Source: Verrucomicrobia bacterium UBA740 (GTDB lineage Bacteria > Verrucomicrobiota > Kiritimatiellia > RFP12 > UBA1067). From it: a stretch of 14,296 bases of DNA. This document shows, in pieces, positions 10,449 to 14,296 of the stretch. The stretch spans positions 1,188 to 15,483 of the forward strand of contig DBKW01000034.1 in assembly GCA_002298665.1 (NCBI GenBank). Direction: 5' to 3'. Every line of letters begins with the position of its first letter. Positions within the stretch are counted from its first letter, which is position 1. Below the pieces are notes generated by a model. That model saw only the letters and a program-made list of their open reading frames with translations, made no database searches and had not been told where the DNA came from. The position numbers and the translations under genes were made by a program.

Positions 10449-10936
10449 CCCTTCTTTTCCGGCGACTTCGCCGTGAAAGACAGGGCTATCAGCCCCGCCG
10501 CGGCCAGCGAAATGCAGATGTCCGCGACGTTGAAGCAGGGGAAATGCGCCCGCCCCCAGTGGAAATCGAGAAAGTCAATGACATAGCCGCGGCACACGCG
10601 ATCGATGAGATTGCCGACGATCCCCGCGTAGAGAAGTCCCTCGCAGACCGCCCCGCAAACCCGCCGCCAGCCCGTCGCGGCGATCCCGAAGATCTCGCGC
10701 CGCTTCCAGACGAGGACCCCGAGCGCCAGGACGCCCACCACGGCGAGCGGCCACACCTGATCCTGGAAGAGCCCCCACGCGCACCCCCGGTTCTCCACGT
10801 AGGCCAGGTTGAAGAAGCCCGGTATGACGGGAACCGCCGCGGCGTTTTTCAGTTTCGCCGCGGCCAGCTCTTTCGTCACCGCGTCCAGCAGCACGAGATT
10901 GGCCACCGCGGCGAATAGACGGACGAATGTTCTCAC
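10445..10936 (-). CDS. lspA: Lipoprotein signal peptidase (signal peptidase II)
   Basis: Inner-membrane aspartyl protease that removes signal peptides from lipidated prolipoproteins. The 163-residue product has hydrophobic membrane segments, the N-terminal D-x-x-TK motif LLDAVTKELA (16-25) and YVENRGCAWGLF (46-57). The two catalytic aspartates are Asp112 in GNLIDR and Asp139 in FNVAD. I take the GTG at 10936: it overlaps the previous gene's TGA as GTGA and leaves a normal-length protein. An upstream ATG at 10975 would add 13 polar residues inside the previous gene. Placement directly after a DksA-type gene is also known in Chlamydia. Confidence 0.93.
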   Translation of the reverse strand: MRTFVRLFAAVANLVLLDAVTKELAAAKLKNAAAVPVIPGFFNLAYVENRGCAWGLFQDQVWPLAVVGVLALGVLVWKRREIFGIAATGWRRVCGAVCEGLLYAGIVGNLIDRVCRGYVIDFLDFHWGRAHFPCFNVADICISLAAAGLIALSFTAKSPEKKG

Positions 10937-11589
10937 CGTCCCCGGTTCTTTTCGCGTTCCATCTCCGTCTGGCACTCCATGCAGGTCAAGACGAACGGCT
11001 GGTTCAACAACCGCTGCTTGCGGATGAGCTTGCCGCAGACCGTGCAGACGCCGTACGTGCCGTCGTCGATGCGGTGCAACGCCTCTTCAATCTGGCGGAT
11101 TGTGCGGTTGATGGACCCCATCTGCCCGAGCGCCTGCAGGCGCAAGGTCTGGTTGGTCCCGTCCCCGCCGTCCGCCTCGCGGTCGTCAGACTCGTTGAAG
11201 CCCGTGGCCTTCATGGCGTCCACGCCCGTCAGCGCCTTCTCGCGCGCCTCCAGCAGACGCTTGCGAAACTCCGCCAGGTCCGCCTCGGGGAACTGCACGG
11301 TCTGCTCCCCCTTCGTGCGCGTCGTCGGACGCCGCGAAAGCCGGATGTCCGCGCCGGGATGGACATCTTCCGTCTTGCGCGAGGCGCGCTTCATTTCCTC
11401 GGCGATGGACATCGCGAACGCCAACGCCTCGTCCTCGTTCATCGCCACGGCCGCGGGCTCTTCCTCGCGCTTCGCCGGCGCCGTCGGACGCTTGATGATG
11501 CGCGGCGGCACGCGGTTGGGCGTCCCCGCCGTCTTCGAAGCCGGTGCGACCTTGGGAAGCGTCGCCTTCTTAACTACCTTCTTTATCAT
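10933..11589 (-). CDS. DksA/TraR-family zinc-finger regulator with N-terminal extension
   Basis: Proteins of this family enter the RNA polymerase secondary channel and alter transcription initiation. The 218-residue product ends in the family zinc finger, Cys182-x2-Cys185 and Cys203-x2-Cys206 spaced by 17 residues, within DGTYGVCTVCGKLI. Before it lie the two helices of a coiled coil (about 105-175) whose turn carries an acidic stretch, SDDREADGGD, comparable to the DksA tip. The first ~95 residues are an unusual Lys/Pro/Arg/Ala-rich, probably disordered, extension starting MIKKVVKKATLPK. The ATG at 11589 has AAAGGGG eight bases upstream. It lies 71 bases after greA and overlaps lspA by 4 nt. 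Whether it acts as DksA (with ppGpp) cannot be told from sequence. Confidence 0.88.
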   Translation of the reverse strand: MIKKVVKKATLPKVAPASKTAGTPNRVPPRIIKRPTAPAKREEEPAAVAMNEDEALAFAMSIAEEMKRASRKTEDVHPGADIRLSRRPTTRTKGEQTVQFPEADLAEFRKRLLEAREKALTGVDAMKATGFNESDDREADGGDGTNQTLRLQALGQMGSINRTIRQIEEALHRIDDGTYGVCTVCGKLIRKQRLLNQPFVLTCMECQTEMEREKNRGR

Positions 11590-11623
11590 GGTCCAAACCC
11601 CTTTCTCTTCCGTTCGTGTTCAC

Positions 11624-11647
11624 GCCGCGCAGACCGCGGCGCGCGGC
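11624..11647. other. GC-rich hairpin between greA and the dksA-like gene
   Basis: GCCGCGC (11624-11630) and GCGCGGC (11641-11647) form a 7-bp stem with a ten-base loop in the 71-base gap between the two genes. There is no U-tract, so it is unlikely to be a full terminator; it could be a pause or mRNA-stability element. I see no separate promoter in the gap. Confidence 0.4.
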
Positions 11648-11660
11648 CTCCCGCCTTGCC

Positions 11661-13679
11661 TTAGATCTGCATGCCCGCCGGGAGCTTCATCCACGCGCGC
11701 ACCGTCTCGCTCAGCGGACGGATCTCCTTGACGGACGCCAGCCGCGCCGCGCCTTCCACGCCCGGCAATTCGAACTTGTCGCCGACCTTCTTGCCCAGCA
11801 TGTTCTTCGCCAGCTGCGTCTTCATCGAGAGGATGTTCATCTCGATGTCGTTGTCCCACTCGCCCAGCACGCTGTAGACCTTGTCCCCCGCGGGCGTCGC
11901 GACGACGACTTCCACGCCGGGCATGACCTCGCTCGTGTCGGCCGTGGCGAAGTCAGACGGCTTGACGGCTTCCAAATCCGCCTGCATGAGCGTCTGCTTC
12001 TGCATGAGCGCGCGCTGCTCGTCCTTCGCGTACTGGTACTCGGCGTTCTCCGAAAGGTCGCCGAAGCCCTTGGCGAACTCGATGCGCTTGACGTTGGCGG
12101 GCATGTCCTCGTTGATGAGCTTGAGGTAGTCCGCCTTCTTGAACGCATAGCTGCGGTACGACGTCTCGCGCGCGTATTCGCGCTTCTTCTCCGCCTTGAC
12201 GAGATGCGACGCCAGCTCGGGGCGCACATGCGTCATGCGCACGACGCTCGCGTGGTGCGTGGACGGATCCCACGCGATGGACGCCTGGAAGCGCTCGAAG
12301 AAGAGAATGCGATCCTCCGGCGAAAGCGCCTCGAAGACGCCCTTGAGCCAGTTCGTGTCCGCGAAAAGCCGGCGGACCATGTTCTGCAGCCGGAGCGCTT
12401 CGCCGCTCTGGCGCCCCTCGCCCAGCGCGATCGCGTGCGACAGGATCGTCACGTACGACGGAAGCTCGGTCCAGCCCTTGTAGGCGGGATACCGCCCCGC
12501 CAGAAGCGTCGTGAGCGTGGCCGGCGCCGCCGGCGCCTTCATGTACCGCCCCACCGCCGCGCGCAGGTTCGCGTCCTCCCCGAACGCCTTGACGATCTCG
12601 TCCACCGCGGCGTAGCACAGGTCCGGAATCGCCGCGAAAAGCCGCGCCTTGGCCGTCTCGTCGTTCGCGAGGAAGCGGATCATCGCCCCGACCTCGCGCG
12701 TCGGCAGCTCCTGCGCCGCCTTGATGAAGCGCTTGCGCTGCCACAGGTAGTCGCGCATCTCGTCCGCCGGCGGCGTCGAATAGCCCAGTTGCGTCACCAG
12801 ACAGGCCAGCCGCGCGTAAAGCGCATCGTCCACCAGCCGCGCCGCCGTCACCGCGTACGCCAGCCGCTCGCCGATCTTCTTCTTCGTCTCTTCGGACGCC
12901 GTCTTGAAGCGGTCGCCCTGCGAAACGAACGTGCGCACCGCCGCCAGAATCCGCTTCGGGTCGGTCTCGTGCGAAAACGCCATCAGCCAGTTGTCGCCGT
13001 AATCCTCGGCGGCGGGACGCAGACGCAGCGGTTCCGTGCGGCGGGTCGGGATTTCCACCAGTTTGTCGCCGCGCAATTCCTGCCGCGCCTTGTCCCAGAA
13101 CGCCTTCCAGTTGACCGGCTTGACGAACCCGTTGGAGACGACCACCGTCTCCAGGCGCGCGAGCGGCATGTCGCCGTAGCTCGCCAGCACCAGCTTCACG
13201 AACTCGCCCGGATGCTCCTTCAAAAGCTGCTCGATATGCGCCGGGTCCGCATGCGCCAGGACGAGGATGTGGTTCTCCGGCGCGGGCTCCAGCATGTCGA
13301 TCGCCGCGGCGTAGGTGAACTGGTGGCCCTTCTTCGTCTTGAAATCGACGGTGATGCGCTTGTAGAAGTAGTCCAGGCGCTTGACGACGCCCAGCCCCCA
13401 CGTGCTGTTCAGGACGAGCGCGCCGGGCTGAAAGTGCATGAGCTTCTCGAGCGCACCCAGAACCTTGTCCAGCGGCGCCGCGCCGAATCCCACGCTCTCC
13501 AGGAACGAAAGAATCGTCCGGTCCGTCGTCGCCTTCTTGAGCGCGTCGCGGATGCCCGTCGGACGCAGCACCTTGCCCAGTTCCGTCTGGTTTTCCCGCA
13601 CGAAGGCGAGAGCGCCGTCGAAGTCTTTATTTTCCGCAAACGCGTTCAGACGCGCCGCCAAGCTTTCCATGTCAGCCAT
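11661..13679 (-). CDS. greA: Long-form transcription elongation factor GreA
   Basis: Rescues backtracked RNA polymerase by stimulating transcript cleavage through the secondary channel. The C-terminal ~170 residues are a complete GreA. The coiled-coil tip GDLSENAEYQYAKDEQ holds Asp541 and Glu544, matching Asp41/Glu44 of E. coli GreA with an offset of 500. It is followed by the globular domain (SVLGEWDNDIE, LGKKVGDKFELPG). The first ~500 residues are mostly helical, with a small beta-rich piece, LNSTWGLGVVKRLDYFYKRI (about 92-111), reminiscent of a CarD/Tudor-like fold. Such ~700-residue GreA proteins are known in Chlamydia, so this is lineage-typical rather than a random fusion. AAGGAA lies eight bases before the ATG, and a promoter is just upstream. 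It heads the run with the dksA-like gene. Confidence 0.92.
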   Translation of the reverse strand: MADMESLAARLNAFAENKDFDGALAFVRENQTELGKVLRPTGIRDALKKATTDRTILSFLESVGFGAAPLDKVLGALEKLMHFQPGALVLNSTWGLGVVKRLDYFYKRITVDFKTKKGHQFTYAAAIDMLEPAPENHILVLAHADPAHIEQLLKEHPGEFVKLVLASYGDMPLARLETVVVSNGFVKPVNWKAFWDKARQELRGDKLVEIPTRRTEPLRLRPAAEDYGDNWLMAFSHETDPKRILAAVRTFVSQGDRFKTASEETKKKIGERLAYAVTAARLVDDALYARLACLVTQLGYSTPPADEMRDYLWQRKRFIKAAQELPTREVGAMIRFLANDETAKARLFAAIPDLCYAAVDEIVKAFGEDANLRAAVGRYMKAPAAPATLTTLLAGRYPAYKGWTELPSYVTILSHAIALGEGRQSGEALRLQNMVRRLFADTNWLKGVFEALSPEDRILFFERFQASIAWDPSTHHASVVRMTHVRPELASHLVKAEKKREYARETSYRSYAFKKADYLKLINEDMPANVKRIEFAKGFGDLSENAEYQYAKDEQRALMQKQTLMQADLEAVKPSDFATADTSEVMPGVEVVVATPAGDKVYSVLGEWDNDIEMNILSMKTQLAKNMLGKKVGDKFELPGVEGAARLASVKEIRPLSETVRAWMKLPAGMQI

Positions 13680-13716
13680 TGTCGTAATTCCTTCAGTTTG
13701 AAATCTGCAGATGAGA

Positions 13717-13745
13717 ATTATACCAAAATCCCGCCCCGCTTACAA
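13717..13745 (-). promoter_or_regulatory. Sigma70-type promoter of the greA gene run
   Basis: Leftward TTGTAA (13745-13740), a 17-base spacer and a perfect TATAAT (13722-13717) predict transcription from near 13710, about 30 bases before the greA ATG. With no clear promoter before later genes, it may drive greA through maf. Confidence 0.8.
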
Positions 13746-13780
13746 ACACGAGTTTCGACGACTTTTGCGTTTCGACCCCT

Positions 13781-14152
13781 TCACTCCTTTTTCGTGCCGA
13801 TAATGCGCCCCTGCGCGTCCCGGTACGTCGTCTGGCCGTGCCGGTCCGTCGTCGACGTGGCCTGGATGCGCCCCAGCGCGTCGCGGTATGTCGTCTTGCC
13901 GTACTTGTCCGTCGTGGCCGAACCCTGCCGCCGCCCCAGCGCGTCGCGGTACGTCGTCTTTCCGTACTTGTCCGTCGTGGCCGAACCCTGCCGCCGCCCC
14001 AGCGCGTCGCGGTACGTCGTCTTTCCGTGCCGGTCCGTCGTGGCCGACCCTTGCCGCCGCCCCTGCGCGTCGCGGTATGTCGTCTGGCCCCCAGCCGCCC
14101 AGCCGGACAGCAGACACCCCAGAAGTAGGGAAAAGGCGAATCTCTCTCTCAT
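13781..14152 (-). CDS. Small secreted protein of 21-residue tandem repeats
   Basis: A 123-residue product of unknown function. Residues 1-21 (MRERFAFSLLLGCLLSGWAA and following) are a signal peptide. The rest is five units of the pattern G-[KQ]-TTYRDA-x-GR-x-QGSATTD-x-x: residues 22-42, 43-63, 64-84, 85-105 and a shorter last unit 106-123 ending IIGTKKE. The Y-R-D-A-x-G-R core recalls YD/RHS-type repeats, but far shorter and without any effector domain. The start at 14152 has AAAGGAG seven bases upstream; an earlier in-frame ATG at 14179 lacks this and would disturb the signal peptide. It has its own promoter. No terminator is evident before greA. Secretion is well supported; role unknown (surface or periplasmic structural protein is a guess). 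Confidence 0.8.
   Translation of the reverse strand: MRERFAFSLLLGCLLSGWAAGGQTTYRDAQGRRQGSATTDRHGKTTYRDALGRRQGSATTDKYGKTTYRDALGRRQGSATTDKYGKTTYRDALGRIQATSTTDRHGQTTYRDAQGRIIGTKKE
13784..14089. repeat. 63-bp tandem repeats within the secreted protein gene
   Basis: Four full copies and one partial copy of a 63-base unit. The central copies are nearly identical at the DNA level, differing mainly at third positions (for example GTACTTGTCCGTCGTGG versus GTGCCGGTCCGTCGTGG). Such near-identity suggests recent duplication or gene conversion, and copy number may vary between strains. Confidence 0.9.
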
Positions 14153-14203
14153 AGACCAACTCCTTTCTTGTCGAAACAATGCAATCCAACCGAAACATCA
14201 ACT

Positions 14204-14232
14204 AGTTTACCATATTGTCCCTTTCCCGTCAA
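14204..14232 (-). promoter_or_regulatory. Sigma70-type promoter of the repeat-protein gene
   Basis: Leftward TTGACG (14232-14227), a 17-base spacer and TAAACT (14209-14204) give a reasonable promoter, with a leader of about 45 bases before the ATG at 14152. Confidence 0.6.
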
Positions 14233-14296
14233 ACCCGCCCCGCTCTCCACATCTCCACGTTCTCCACGGCCAAACCCGTGCGGGCGGCAGGGGACT

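Noticed and set aside
10937..10975. Upstream ATG start for lspA
   Set aside because: It adds 13 polar residues before the first membrane segment and lies inside the dksA-like gene; the GTGA overlap at 10936 is better.
13784..14089. The 63-bp repeats as a CRISPR array
   Set aside because: The units are contiguous, in frame and coding, with no unique spacers.
14108..14152. LLGC in the signal peptide as a lipobox
   Set aside because: The hydrophobic core before Cys13 is very short, Leu at -2 is unusual, and hydrophobic residues continue after the Cys, so a type I signal is more likely. It cannot be fully excluded.

Overview
The window reads as ordinary chromosome of a GC-rich, Gram-negative bacterium. 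Two features point to the PVC group (Planctomycetes-Verrucomicrobia-Chlamydiae). One is a 672-residue GreA with a roughly 500-residue N-terminal extension, the chlamydial type rather than the usual ~158-residue protein. The other is a DksA/TraR-type zinc-finger gene directly before lspA, an order also known in Chlamydia. Verrucomicrobiota (for instance Kiritimatiellae) is my best guess; this is inference, because no rRNA or other marker is present.

Layout. Positions 1-100 hold short degenerate repeats. The leftward pair rpsT-pgk (1768 to 163) has a strong sigma70-type promoter and an intrinsic terminator. A lower-GC region follows (about 1770-3440). It holds a 415-base stretch without genes, a strong rightward promoter at 2184-2212 with palindromes at its predicted start point, a ~300-nt strongly foldable leader, a gene for a predicted outer-membrane beta-barrel protein, and its terminator. 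Next comes gltB-gltD (3450-9154), the two subunits of NADPH-dependent glutamate synthase, preceded by a textbook sigma54 (-24/-12) promoter. gltD converges on a leftward gene run and shares a terminator with it. In transcription order that run is greA, dksA/traR-like, lspA, miaA, maf (13679 to 9217). The last four genes are linked by three successive 4-nt stop/start overlaps. At the right edge a leftward gene with its own promoter encodes a small secreted protein made almost wholly of five 21-residue repeats.

Functions. rpsT-pgk couples a ribosomal protein to glycolysis. gltBD assimilates ammonia through glutamine, and its sigma54 promoter implies control by an enhancer-binding activator. The greA run groups two RNA polymerase secondary-channel proteins, the lipoprotein signal peptidase, a tRNA-modification enzyme and a nucleotide pyrophosphatase.

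The points most worth a second look are the sigma54 promoter of gltBD, the structured leader at 2219-2527 with a 6S-like stem-bubble-stem, a MiaA lacking the usual tRNA-binding insert domain, and the 21-residue repeat protein. I did not find a mobile element, CRISPR array, defence system, tRNA or rRNA.
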